A stretch of DNA of 61,852 bases from UBA1794 sp964439955 (GCA_964439955.1 CAYTPX010000010.1:1-61852), one strand, 5' to 3'. Shown: positions 35,058 through 43,707, numbered from the stretch's first letter. The notes: generated by a model not told the origin, from the letters alone. Numbers and translations are program-made.

Positions 35058-36743
35058 TCATTTTTCGTACTCCATGCCCAGCATTTCCGCGGCTTTCTTC
35101 CGGTTGAATTGCAGGAGGTACGTGTCGGGGAATGTCAGGTGTACGACGGGATAGAAGAGGTGCTGGTTCTTCTGGATGGCGGGGTATAGGTAGAGCGGCG
35201 TGGAGGAAAATCCCAACTGGTCGAGTACTACGAAGTCGGCCTTGCTCTTGACCATCTCGCGCAATACGGCCTTGTCGTCCGAGGAGTAGAGGTATCCTTG
35301 GGCGCGCGTGCGGGAGTAGAGGTGGAAGAGTTGGGGCTTGCGGCAAATGACCACGGTATTCTTCGGCACGCTGACCCGCACCATTTGGGCTATCTGTATG
35401 TAGTTCCTGTAATTCCCCGGCAACGGCTCGGCGTTGGTCTTGGCGAGATAGGCCACCGGCCCTTTGCAGAAGAGCAACAACAGGACAAGAGGCCAAGGGG
35501 AAAGGGCGGACGAGAATTTCTTTTTCCACAGCATGTCGAGCAAGGCATACAGCCCGATGAACTGCCCCATGGTGAGGAAAGGCAAAAGGGCGGTGATGTA
35601 GCGGTTGCCCGACGGGGTGCTGAAGAGCGCGATCACCCCGAATGTGCAGGCCAAGTAGCTGATGAGCAGCCAGCGGAGCTGGCGCATTTGCCAGAAACCG
35701 TAGAGGATGAGCGTCAGACTTACGAGGCCGATGGCCCAGAGGCCTATGGTTTGCGGCTGTTGGCTATAGTCGCCGGCCAGTTGGAGGTAAGGCGTGCCGG
35801 GATCTATGGGGCTGCCGTCGAACGACCAAATCAGCGAATAGGGCAAGTTGGGGACGATGGAATTGGGCAAGGCTTGGGAGATGAGCATGCCCAGCGTGTC
35901 GAAAAACCGGGAAACGATGCCGCCCATGTCGAGCGAGCCGTCTTCCGGGCGGAAGGGGTTGGCTTGCGATATGGTTTCGAAGTAGCGGTTCTGGGCCAAG
36001 CCCATGGCCTTGTTGCGCAAAGTCCAAGGCAGGCAAAGCAAGGCGAAGCCCCCGGCCGTGGCGAGCGTCTCCTTCCAGCGGCGGCGCGCCAAGAAATAGA
36101 CGAACACCGCCGCCACGAGCGCGATGCCCTGCGTGCGGACGTGGTAGGCGAGCGCCAGGAAAACGAGCATTACCCAGAACCAACGGTCTCTCCAGAAGGC
36201 GCTTTTCCCGGAATCCATCTTCAAAAGCGCCACGGCCACCAGCACGGAGCAGAGGAGGAACGACATTTCGCTCATCATGATGCAGGCGAAGTGCAGCGTG
36301 CGCTCGCTCAATATCATGCCGCACCCGGCTATGAAGGCCAATTCGCGGCGTATGTCGGAGCGGCGCATTGCCCAATAGAGCAGGAGCACGGAGGCCAGCA
36401 TGAACAAGCCGTTCATGATTTTCTGCGCGATGAAGCTGTCTGTCAGGATGCGCAGGGGCGTCATGAGCAAGGGGTAGCCCGGCGGAAACGTGTTGCTGGG
36501 CGTCATGCTGGAAAGGTCGGTGTATCCTTGGCCTGTGGCAAGGGAAGTGGCGAGGATGTAGTACATGCAGTTGTCGCCGTTCATGTCCAGTTTCGAGTCG
36601 AACGTGCCCACGTAGGCAAACAGCCAAACCAAGGCGAGCAGGACGGGGTAGAGCCAGCGCAAGATGCCGCCGCTTTCGGGCAAAACATGCTGGGGGAGCG
36701 TCGTACCGCTTGTGGGGATTCCGGAAGTTGCTGGTGTGTTCAT
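35058..36743 (-). CDS. Integral-membrane GT-C glycosyltransferase (ArnT/PMT-like)
   Basis: The 561-residue protein has about ten or more membrane helices from residue 28 to about 430 and a soluble C-terminal domain. The first periplasmic loop carries the GT-C acidic motif in DSKLDMNGDNCMYYILATSL, followed by TPSNTFPPGYPLLM, as in lipid-phosphate-sugar-dependent mannosyl/aminoarabinosyl transferases. It would move a sugar from a polyprenyl-phosphate carrier to an outward-facing acceptor, the natural partner of GtrA. It is first in the minus operon; a near-consensus -7 element lies about 75 bp upstream. Donor and acceptor are unknown. Confidence 0.87.
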   Translation of the reverse strand: MNTPATSGIPTSGTTLPQHVLPESGGILRWLYPVLLALVWLFAYVGTFDSKLDMNGDNCMYYILATSLATGQGYTDLSSMTPSNTFPPGYPLLMTPLRILTDSFIAQKIMNGLFMLASVLLLYWAMRRSDIRRELAFIAGCGMILSERTLHFACIMMSEMSFLLCSVLVAVALLKMDSGKSAFWRDRWFWVMLVFLALAYHVRTQGIALVAAVFVYFLARRRWKETLATAGGFALLCLPWTLRNKAMGLAQNRYFETISQANPFRPEDGSLDMGGIVSRFFDTLGMLISQALPNSIVPNLPYSLIWSFDGSPIDPGTPYLQLAGDYSQQPQTIGLWAIGLVSLTLILYGFWQMRQLRWLLISYLACTFGVIALFSTPSGNRYITALLPFLTMGQFIGLYALLDMLWKKKFSSALSPWPLVLLLLFCKGPVAYLAKTNAEPLPGNYRNYIQIAQMVRVSVPKNTVVICRKPQLFHLYSRTRAQGYLYSSDDKAVLREMVKSKADFVVLDQLGFSSTPLYLYPAIQKNQHLFYPVVHLTFPDTYLLQFNRKKAAEMLGMEYEK

Positions 36744-36816
36744 GGGAGAAGTCGTTTTGTGTTTTCCCGGTCGGCTCGGCCGGGCTCCGGTTGTAGCCTG
36801 TTAAGTTTTCAATCCG

Positions 36817-36824
36817 CGAAGGTA
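36817..36824 (-). promoter_or_regulatory. Near-consensus -7 element for the glycosyltransferase operon
   Basis: CGAAGGTA reads TACCTTCG on the minus strand, one mismatch from TAnnTTTG. It lies 74 bp before the GT-C start. Confidence 0.4.
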
Positions 36825-36889
36825 CGCTTTTCCGCCGGACTGCACAAGAAAAACCTACCCGTTGCTGCGGTCTTCTCCCGGTTTTGCCT

Positions 36890-36897
36890 TATATTTG
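36890..36897 (+). promoter_or_regulatory. -7 element for the MptE-like gene
   Basis: TATATTTG lies 56 bp before the ATG. The interval between it and the start codon contains a 22-bp repeat unit (36923-36944), so the repeat would be part of the 5' untranslated RNA. Confidence 0.55.
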
Positions 36898-36922
36898 TGC
36901 GCCTTTCCCCGGGGCTTCCCGG

Positions 36923-36944
36923 GAAAAGGCAAGGCACTTTTTGC
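36923..36944 (+). repeat. 22-bp repeat unit in a 5' untranslated region
   Basis: GAAAAGGCAA, then GGCACTTTTTGC, preceded by a degenerate unit from about 36902. It can fold as an imperfect hairpin (GCAAGGC/GCACTTTTTGC) just upstream of the start codon. Confidence 0.55.
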
Positions 36945-36952
36945 AAAAAACT

Positions 36953-37855
36953 ATGCCGCTTATGGAACAATTTGTCAAATCTTTCTGTTCAGGCCTCTGG
37001 CAGACTTTTCTCAGTGTGGTGAAGATTGCGCTCAAGTCGTGCCTGCGCACGCCGTTCCCGCCGCTGCCCCCTTCTTCCCGGGGCGGGGAGGAGGACGGGG
37101 AAGGTGGGCTGGTCGTCTTGGCCAACGGCCCCTCGCTGGCGCAGACCGTGCGCGCCCATTCCGCTTTCTTGCGTGGGAAGGATCTGCTGGCCGTGAACCA
37201 CGCCGCCTCTTCCGGCCTGTTCGCTGAACTGAAGCCGCGTTATTACCTGCTGGCCGACCCGCTCTTTTGGATCGTGCCCGACATACGCGAGAAGACTTTC
37301 CGCGCGCTGGCCGGGAAAACCACTTGGCCCATGGTGCTGTTCATGCCGGCCCGGGCTTGGAAGGACCGCAGCTGGCAGCCCATTGTGGCAGGCAACCGCC
37401 ACATTGAGGTGGTGAAGTACAACTCTACCCCGGTGGAAGGCTTCCGCTGGTTCCGCAACCGTGCCTACAAGGCGGGGTGGGGCATGCCGCGCCCGCATAA
37501 CGTGCTGATTCCCTCCATTGCCGTCTCTGTCCGGATGGGCTACCGCCGTGTTTACTTGGCGGGGGCGGACCATTCGTGGCTGCCGGAGATTTCGGTGAAC
37601 GACCGCAACGAGGTGCTCATGAACCAGAAGCATTTCTACGACCAGGGTACGTCGCAGGCCCGCACCGTGCGCAACGAAAACCTGACGCCAGCCACCCTCT
37701 CGACCATCTTGCACCACATGTCGGTGGCTTTCGGCAGCTACTTCCTTTTGCGCGACTTTGCCCGGTTCTGCGGTTGCGAGGTTATCAACGTGACGCCCGG
37801 CTCGTATATCGATGCTTTCCCCCGCCTGAATTTGGACGGGGCGGCCTCCTCATGA
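36953..37855 (+). CDS. MptE-like (DUF115-type) protein in glycan cluster
   Basis: The 300-residue protein starts at ATG 36953, with a second in-frame ATG at 36962 equally possible. The frame upstream runs back across the promoter and is not used. After a hydrophobic N-terminus (VKSFCSGLWQTFLSVVKIAL) comes LVVLANGPSLAQTV, the GPS nucleotide-binding-like signature of MptE-like domains, then LLAVNHAASSGLFAELKPRYYLLADPLFW and YLAGADHSWLPEI. Such proteins occur in LPS and capsule clusters of Bacteroidetes and are suspected sugar or pyrophosphate transferases. It diverges from the GT operon, supporting an envelope-glycan role. The biochemical role is unproven. Confidence 0.72.
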   Translation: MPLMEQFVKSFCSGLWQTFLSVVKIALKSCLRTPFPPLPPSSRGGEEDGEGGLVVLANGPSLAQTVRAHSAFLRGKDLLAVNHAASSGLFAELKPRYYLLADPLFWIVPDIREKTFRALAGKTTWPMVLFMPARAWKDRSWQPIVAGNRHIEVVKYNSTPVEGFRWFRNRAYKAGWGMPRPHNVLIPSIAVSVRMGYRRVYLAGADHSWLPEISVNDRNEVLMNQKHFYDQGTSQARTVRNENLTPATLSTILHHMSVAFGSYFLLRDFARFCGCEVINVTPGSYIDAFPRLNLDGAASS

Positions 37856-37879
37856 GCCGCATGCCGCGTCCCGCATGAA

Positions 37880-37968
37880 GGAAAGTGCTGCCGCTTTGGG
37901 AAAGAAGCGGCAGCACTTCCGGTAGAAAGCGGCAAGGCTTTTCCCCGCTGCGGCGGGGCTGTCCGGGC
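37880..37968 (+). repeat. Four 21-24-bp intergenic repeat units, first two forming a hairpin
   Basis: Units: 37880-37900 (GGAAAGTGCTG, then CCGCTTTGGG), 37901-37922 (AAAGAAGCGG, then CAGCACTTCCGG), 37923-37946 (TAGAAAGCGGCA, then AGGCTTTTCCCC) and 37947-37968 (degenerate). GTGCTGCCGCTT in the first and AAGCGGCAGCAC in the second are perfect reverse complements (12 bp). Confidence 0.65.
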
Positions 37969-38002
37969 TTTCCGGCGGCGCGCCGCCGGAGGGACGGGTA
38001 CA

Positions 38003-38035
38003 AAAAATCCGGAAGCGTCGGGCTTCCGGATTTTT
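38003..38035. terminator. Bidirectional terminator between convergent genes
   Basis: A perfect 14-bp stem (AAAAATCCGGAAGC with GCTTCCGGATTTTT) with a 5-nt loop, A-rich on the left and T-rich on the right. It serves the MptE-like gene (+) and the C1 peptidase (-). Confidence 0.92.
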
Positions 38036-38046
38036 GCGGGACAGGT

Positions 38047-39237
38047 TCAAATGCCCAACTTCTGCCGGATTGCGGCGGGGATGGCATTCTTATTGATAAG
38101 GATGTTCATGGTCTTGTAGGCAACGAACGCTTTGCTGGCGTACCAAGTGCCGTCGTATCCCGTGTTGCCCCAAGAGTTCTTCACCATGAAGTATTCCTTT
38201 CCGTTCTGGTCTGTGGCCAGCCCGTAGATGAGCATGCCGTGGTCGTCGGTCGTTTCCCAGTTGTCGAAGGCCTCTTGCCTCATCTCTTGCGTCACTTCGA
38301 TTTCGGGGAACGGTTTGGAGGTCATCTCCTTGTTGCGATCGGCCGTGTTGAGCTTGAGCCAGCGCGCCATGTCGCTGCCCGTCAGGTCGGCACCTTTGTC
38401 GGCATCGGGCATGACGCATATCCCGTAGCGGGTGAACCCTGTTTCGCTCACGTCGCTGCCCCAGGCGAAAGTGTAGCCGTTGCGCACGGCGTAGTCCATG
38501 ACTTCCATGAATTCATCCAGCGGAAGGTTGTAGTTCAGGCCGCCTCTCCAGTTGTCCTGCACCTCGATGGCGAAAGAGGTATAGAACGGATGGTGCGTGA
38601 AGCTGGTCAATCCGACGTAATCGTCGAGGTTTAGCCCCAAAGACTGGGCGTAAGTCTGGGGTGTGTACTCCACTCCTTCGTAGGTGAACTGCTCCGGAAG
38701 CGGTCCGAAGTAGGCTTCGAGCACCCCATAGTAGGCCTTTTTCCAAACGGGCGAGAGCTTCCCCCGTTTGCTGTCCTTGCCGATGGCTTGGATGGTAGCC
38801 GTCATCATCGGGTCGAGCTCGTTGAAGTTGGGCAGGCTGTCGCCGTATTGGATGCCTACGTATACGCTTTGGGGCACGATGCCGTAGTTCTTCAGGCAGT
38901 AGAGCACGTCGTAGAAGCTGCCGCCCTGCCCCAAGGGGGCGTCGCCGTGGAAGCGCACGTAGTTGACGCCGCGGTCTTGGTAGGTGTGGTGCGCCACGAA
39001 CATGCGCGAGAGCTCATGTTCGCCCTTGCCCATGCGGAGCAGTTCGGACTCGAAGAATGCCAATCCGGAATAAGCCCAGCATGTCCCGGACTGGTTCTGG
39101 TTCTTGATGGATGTGATGGGGTTTGCTTTCACCGTGGTGAAGACGAATCCTTCTTCGGTTTTTTCTTCGTCTTTTTCCTTGGCCGCTGCGGGAAGTACAA
39201 GCGCGGCCACCAGCAGTAGGGATAGAAGTTTTTTCAT
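38047..39237 (-). CDS. Exported C1-family cysteine peptidase (bleomycin-hydrolase-like)
   Basis: The 396-residue papain-fold peptidase has a signal peptide (LLSLLLVAALVLPAAA). The catalytic triad is evident: Cys53 in NQNQSGTCWAYSGLAFFESE, His333 in DDHGMLIYG and Asn354 in VKNSWGNTGYDGTWY. The arrangement, with a long insert between Cys and His, matches the C1B aminopeptidase C/bleomycin hydrolase branch, which here is secreted rather than cytoplasmic. It probably trims peptides in the periplasm. A near-consensus -7 element (GATATTTG on the minus strand, 39299-39306) lies upstream. Confidence 0.92.
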   Translation of the reverse strand: MKKLLSLLLVAALVLPAAAKEKDEEKTEEGFVFTTVKANPITSIKNQNQSGTCWAYSGLAFFESELLRMGKGEHELSRMFVAHHTYQDRGVNYVRFHGDAPLGQGGSFYDVLYCLKNYGIVPQSVYVGIQYGDSLPNFNELDPMMTATIQAIGKDSKRGKLSPVWKKAYYGVLEAYFGPLPEQFTYEGVEYTPQTYAQSLGLNLDDYVGLTSFTHHPFYTSFAIEVQDNWRGGLNYNLPLDEFMEVMDYAVRNGYTFAWGSDVSETGFTRYGICVMPDADKGADLTGSDMARWLKLNTADRNKEMTSKPFPEIEVTQEMRQEAFDNWETTDDHGMLIYGLATDQNGKEYFMVKNSWGNTGYDGTWYASKAFVAYKTMNILINKNAIPAAIRQKLGI

Positions 39238-39374
39238 AATGTGGTTGGTATTGGTGTCTTTTTGTTTGGAAACAGTCGTTTTCCCTTTTCAATGGCCGCA
39301 AATATCGCTGTTTTCCTTTGTCCGGGCAAGCATTTCCGCGGGAATGTGCCTTTTCCCCCGCTTGGGCGGGCGTG

Positions 39375-39462
39375 GGGAAGGGCTTGGGCTTTCCAAGGGA
39401 AGGCCACGAGGTTTCGGGGAAAAGTGCCAGCGCTTTCCGGCCTTGGCGGCAAGCCTTCCGGG
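39375..39462 (+). repeat. Four exact-register 22-bp intergenic repeat units
   Basis: Four consecutive 22-bp units with no spacers: 39375-39396, 39397-39418, 39419-39440 and 39441-39462. The third is the clearest (GAAAAGTGCC, then AGCGCTTTCCGG). The array sits in the 372-bp gap 39238-39609 between the divergent C1 peptidase and the plug-domain gene; I see no gene in the gap. The promoter of the plus gene is at 39559. Confidence 0.72.
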
Positions 39463-39558
39463 TGCGGGTGGCGGGGTGTTTCCCGTCTCCACCGGGGGAG
39501 TGAGGGGTGCGCTGCCTGTTTTTTGTGTCGCAAGTAGGGGGGAAAGGTGGAAAAAACG

Positions 39559-39566
39559 TATCTTTG
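39559..39566 (+). promoter_or_regulatory. -7 element for the plug-domain gene
   Basis: TATCTTTG lies 43 bp before ATG 39610. Confidence 0.6.
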
Positions 39567-39609
39567 TGGCTGATATACTTTCCCCTTCTTAATCAAAAAA
39601 GAAACAGAA

Positions 39610-42297
39610 ATGCTGGAACGAAAGAATTTTTCCCGTTTTTTCTTGGCTGTTTGCTTTTGCATGGGTTGCCACCACGCTTTTGCGGACGGGCCGGTAACGG
39701 ACCGTGTGGTCTCTTATTTCGACCATTTGCTGAAGACGCCCCAAGAAAAAGTCTACCTCCATACCGACCGCACCTCCTATTCTGCGGGCGAGCACATCTG
39801 GTTTCGTGGCTATTTGGTGAATGCGGTCACCCATCGGATGCAGGACGCGTACAGCAATTTCCTCATGGTGGAGTTGCTGAACCGGCAGGACTCCGTGGTG
39901 GCGAGCAAGAAGGTGAAAGGGTTGGAGCATGGCTTTTGGGGCGAACTGGCCTTGGACGCCACGCTGCCGGCGGGCGACTATTACCTGCGCGCCTATACGA
40001 ACTGGATGCGGAATGAAGACCCCGACTTCTTCAGCATGCGGCTCATCAAGGTGGGCAATGCCATAGACCGCGGCTTTACGACGCGCGTCACATACGAGCA
40101 GGTGGAGCGGGGAAAGATAACAGCCTCGTTGCATATCAAGAACCAGAGCGACCCTTCTTTCCATCCCTACAAGGTGCGCTACACCGCTTTCGAAGGGGAT
40201 ATCCGCCGGGCCGAGGGGACTTTCAAGACGGACGGCTCAGGGCGTGCGAAACTCAACTTGCCTTATAATGAGGAAACGAGCCGCCCGCAGTATGTGAAGA
40301 TATGGTTGGACGACGAAGAATATGAGTACGCGACGACGTTTTTCCCTTATATCGAGTCGAAGGAGTATGCCGTCAGCTTTTTCCCCGAGGGGGGCGACTT
40401 GCTGGCCGCCCCGAACCAAGTGGTCGCTTTCAAGGCGCAGGCTGCCGACGGCTACAGCCTCCCGGTCGAAGGAGTGGTGAAGAACAGCCGGGGCGAGCAG
40501 GTGGCCACGCTCACGACCCTCTGCGATGGCATGGGCGCCTTCAATCTCTCGGCCGAAGCCGGGGAGCAATATTATGCCGAGACGACCTCGCCCGAGGGGC
40601 AGGCCATGCGCTTCGACTTGCCGGAAGTCAAGCCGCAAGGCGTGAAGATCACTGCCAACCGCATTCCCGCGGGCATAGCCTATACGCTGGTCAAGGCGGA
40701 CGAGACGCCTTGGCCCGATACGCTTTATGTCGTGGCCCACGTGCGCGGCTTGCTGCGCTACATGCAGATCGTGGGGGAGGGGAATACGCAAGACATCATC
40801 CCCGAGGCATACCTCCCCGACGGCATCACCCACCTGCTCCTTCTGGACAAGGGCGGGCAGACGTTGAGCGAGCGCCTTGTCTTCGTGAAACACGGCGACC
40901 AGCCGCGCCTCGGGGCGGCGACGGTCGCGGACGCCTATGGTCCTCGGGAAATGGTGCGCATGTCGCTCTCGCTGACGGACACGGCGGGCATGCCGCTCCC
41001 TGCGGATCTCTCCGTGAGCGTTACCGACAAGGGGCTCGTGCCGGTAGACACGCTGGGCGAAACGGCGCAGTCTGCCTTTTGGCTCACTTCCGATTTGAAG
41101 GGATTCGTGGAGAACCCCGGACGTTATTTCTTGCCCTCCAACCGGCGCGCGCCGGTGGAATTGAACCTTCTTATGCTGACCCATGGCTGGAGGCGCTTCG
41201 CGACGGACAATCTCATGCAGCTGCCTGACTCGTCGTTCCGCTACTTTGTGGAGCGGGGCCTCTCCTTTAGCGGGCGGGTGCGTCCCATCGTGGGGCGTGC
41301 CGAAGGCATCGGGGTGGTGGCCATGGCGTCTTCCATTAATCTCATGCTTTCGGCTACGACCGGACGCACGGGCGCTTTCGTCATGCAGGGGCGTGATTTC
41401 CCGGACAGCACCACCTTCACGATCCGCTCCCGTGGGCGCAGTTCATTGCCGGCTACTATCACCATGGACCCCGAGATGCCACAGCCGGGAGGAAATGCCA
41501 AGATTCCTTATCCCGACTCCAAGCATTCCGACACGATTCCCGAGGCGGCACTCCGTATGGCACGCGACCGTTATTTTGCCGAGGGCGGTATGCCGATTAC
41601 GAACCTGAAGCAGATTACGGTGAAAGCAAAGAACGACAAATTGCCCACTTCCTCTCCTAATTATATATACTCCCAAATGTCCGATCGCCACTATGGGGCG
41701 GAATGGATGGACGGCAAGGAGGGCATGACGGCTTGGGAGGCCATTTCCCAGATTCCGGGCATCGTTACCCCGTCTGACGGCTCGGCGGGTCTGTCGTTCC
41801 AACGTACCGAAGGGGTGACGGCGGCACTCGTCTTGAACGGGATTGTCTATGAGGAAGCGGAAGATTACGAGATGCTCAAGACCTATTCCGCCGCCGAGGT
41901 GGAGCGCGTAGACCTCATCCAATACAACATTGCTGCGCTCCAGATGTTGGGGAGCAAGGCTTCGGGCGGCGCAATCGTCGTGACTCTCAATGAAAACGCC
42001 ATCTCCACCGGGGACGGAAACGGCAGCGTCATCACCTTTACCCCCCGCGGTTATAATACTTCCGTACAGTTTTACAGCCCGGTTTACCTCAGCCCCGCGC
42101 AAAAGGAAAGTTCCGAGCCGGACTTGCGGACTACGATTTATTGGAATCCCCAAGTGAAAATCGGCGACAACGGTGCGGCAGAGGTGGAATTCTTTACGGC
42201 CGACCGCAATACGCCCTTGCAGGTAGTGGTGGAAGGCATTACCGGTGAAGGAGAGCCGCTCCACTTCCTTTATGAGATACCTGCAAGGAGGGAATGA
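39610..42297 (+). CDS. Exported protein with MG2-like and TonB-plug domains
   Basis: The 895-residue protein has a signal peptide (FFLAVCFCMGCHHAFA). The N-terminal block EKVYLHTDRTSYSAGEHIWF and YLVNAVTHRM is the alpha-2-macroglobulin MG2-like start found in many Bacteroidetes envelope proteins. Repeated beta domains follow, and a plug-like domain at about residues 670-790 (ITVKAKND through AWEAISQIPG, ALVLNGIVYEEAEDYE, LGSKASGGAIVVTL). No barrel follows, so it is not a transporter by itself; it may assist TonB-linked complexes or act in the periplasm. metY starts 32 bp downstream without a new promoter, giving an odd operon. Confidence 0.8.
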   Translation: MLERKNFSRFFLAVCFCMGCHHAFADGPVTDRVVSYFDHLLKTPQEKVYLHTDRTSYSAGEHIWFRGYLVNAVTHRMQDAYSNFLMVELLNRQDSVVASKKVKGLEHGFWGELALDATLPAGDYYLRAYTNWMRNEDPDFFSMRLIKVGNAIDRGFTTRVTYEQVERGKITASLHIKNQSDPSFHPYKVRYTAFEGDIRRAEGTFKTDGSGRAKLNLPYNEETSRPQYVKIWLDDEEYEYATTFFPYIESKEYAVSFFPEGGDLLAAPNQVVAFKAQAADGYSLPVEGVVKNSRGEQVATLTTLCDGMGAFNLSAEAGEQYYAETTSPEGQAMRFDLPEVKPQGVKITANRIPAGIAYTLVKADETPWPDTLYVVAHVRGLLRYMQIVGEGNTQDIIPEAYLPDGITHLLLLDKGGQTLSERLVFVKHGDQPRLGAATVADAYGPREMVRMSLSLTDTAGMPLPADLSVSVTDKGLVPVDTLGETAQSAFWLTSDLKGFVENPGRYFLPSNRRAPVELNLLMLTHGWRRFATDNLMQLPDSSFRYFVERGLSFSGRVRPIVGRAEGIGVVAMASSINLMLSATTGRTGAFVMQGRDFPDSTTFTIRSRGRSSLPATITMDPEMPQPGGNAKIPYPDSKHSDTIPEAALRMARDRYFAEGGMPITNLKQITVKAKNDKLPTSSPNYIYSQMSDRHYGAEWMDGKEGMTAWEAISQIPGIVTPSDGSAGLSFQRTEGVTAALVLNGIVYEEAEDYEMLKTYSAAEVERVDLIQYNIAALQMLGSKASGGAIVVTLNENAISTGDGNGSVITFTPRGYNTSVQFYSPVYLSPAQKESSEPDLRTTIYWNPQVKIGDNGAAEVEFFTADRNTPLQVVVEGITGEGEPLHFLYEIPARRE

Positions 42298-42329
42298 GAA
42301 CTGTATAATGAACACATAAAAACACTAGC

Positions 42330-43613
42330 ATGAAATCTGAAAAACTGAACCTCGGCACGCTCTGCGTGCAAGACGGTTGGAATCCCGGCAAGGGTGAACC
42401 GCGCGTTTTGCCCATATACCAAAGCACGACATTCAAATATGAGACCAGCGAGCAGATGGCCAAACTCTTCGATTTGGAGGAGTCCGGGTTCTTTTACACG
42501 CGCCTCCAGAACCCAACCAACGAGGCGGTAGCCAAGAAGATTGCCGATCTGGAGGGCGGCATAGGCGCCGTGCTCACTTCCTCGGGGCAGGCTGCCAATT
42601 TCTTTGCCGTGTTCAACATTTGCGAGGCAGGAGACCATTTGGTAAGTTCCTCCAATATCTACGGGGGGACTTTCAACCTTTTCGGCGTAACGCTGAAGAA
42701 ATTGGGTATCGACTGTACCTTTGTGGACGGCGATGCCACGGAAGAGGAAATAGCCGCCGCGTTCCGGCCAAATACCAAGGCTCTTTTCGGCGAGTCCGTC
42801 TCCAATCCTGGGGGGCAGGTGCTCGACATCGAGAAGTTTGCCCGGGTGGCACATGCCCACGGCGTGCCCCTCATTGTTGACAACACTTTCCCTACGCCCA
42901 TCAACTGCCGCCCTTTCGAGTGGGGGGCCGACATCGTGACGCATTCGACCACTAAGTATATGGACGGGCATGCCACCAGTGTGGGCGGGGCCATCGTAGA
43001 CAGTGGCAATTTCGACTGGCAGGCACATGCTGACAAGTACCCGGGATTGACCCGCCCCGACGCCTCTTACCATGGATTGGTCTACACCGAGGCTTTCGGG
43101 AAGGCTGCCTACCTGACGAAAGCCACGGCGCAATTGATGCGCGACTTGGGCTCCATCCCATCGCCTTTCAACTGTTTCCTCTTGAACCTCGGGCTGGAAA
43201 CGCTCCATTTGCGCGTGCCGCGCCATTGCTCCAACGCTTTTGCCGTGGCTTCTTGGCTGGAGGCAAACGAAAAGGTGGCGTGGGTGAACTACGCGCCCTT
43301 GGAAGGCAACAAATACCACGAACTCGCGGCAAAGTACATGCCCGGCGGCACCTGCGGGGTCATCGCTTTTGGCTTGAAAGGCGGGCGTGAGGAGAGCATC
43401 CGCTTCATGGATAACCTGAAGTTCATATCCATTGTCACCCACGTGGCCGATGCGCGCACGTGTGTATTGCACCCGGCAAGCCACACGCACCGCCAGCTTT
43501 CCGACGAACAGCTGCTGGAGGCCGGTGTGCGTCCCGACCTTATCCGCTTGTCGGTGGGCATAGAAGACGTGGATGATATTATTGCCGATTTGGAGCAAGC
43601 CATGCACGCCTGA
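42330..43613 (+). CDS. metY: O-acetylhomoserine sulfhydrylase (PLP-dependent)
   Basis: MetY makes homocysteine from O-acetylhomoserine and sulfide, in the direct-sulfhydrylation route to methionine. The 427-residue protein has the Cys/Met-metabolism PLP fold: FYTRLQNPTNEAVAKKIADL, the Gly-rich AVLTSSGQAANFF, the PLP Asp in PLIVDNTFPTPI and Schiff-base Lys209 in THSTTKYMDGHAT. The near-N-terminal LGTLCVQDGW and the length of about 430 fit MetY better than MetB/MetC (about 380-400). It is probably cotranscribed with the preceding exported protein. A hairpin terminator follows. Confidence 0.94.
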   Translation: MKSEKLNLGTLCVQDGWNPGKGEPRVLPIYQSTTFKYETSEQMAKLFDLEESGFFYTRLQNPTNEAVAKKIADLEGGIGAVLTSSGQAANFFAVFNICEAGDHLVSSSNIYGGTFNLFGVTLKKLGIDCTFVDGDATEEEIAAAFRPNTKALFGESVSNPGGQVLDIEKFARVAHAHGVPLIVDNTFPTPINCRPFEWGADIVTHSTTKYMDGHATSVGGAIVDSGNFDWQAHADKYPGLTRPDASYHGLVYTEAFGKAAYLTKATAQLMRDLGSIPSPFNCFLLNLGLETLHLRVPRHCSNAFAVASWLEANEKVAWVNYAPLEGNKYHELAAKYMPGGTCGVIAFGLKGGREESIRFMDNLKFISIVTHVADARTCVLHPASHTHRQLSDEQLLEAGVRPDLIRLSVGIEDVDDIIADLEQAMHA

Positions 43614-43670
43614 GGCATCGCATGCCGCGTCTGGCGCAGCAGCCGCGCAGGCAACATAAAGAATACGTGT

Positions 43671-43707
43671 AGGCCCGCATCGATAAGCAGATGCGGGCCT
43701 CGCCTTT
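43671..43707 (+). terminator. Terminator after metY
   Basis: AGGCCCGCATC (43671-43681) pairs perfectly with GATGCGGGCCT (43690-43700) with an 8-nt loop, followed by CGCCTTTT. Confidence 0.8.

Noticed and set aside
42298..42329. SAM riboswitch before metY
   Set aside because: Only 32 bp separate metY from the preceding stop, too short for the known SAM aptamers.
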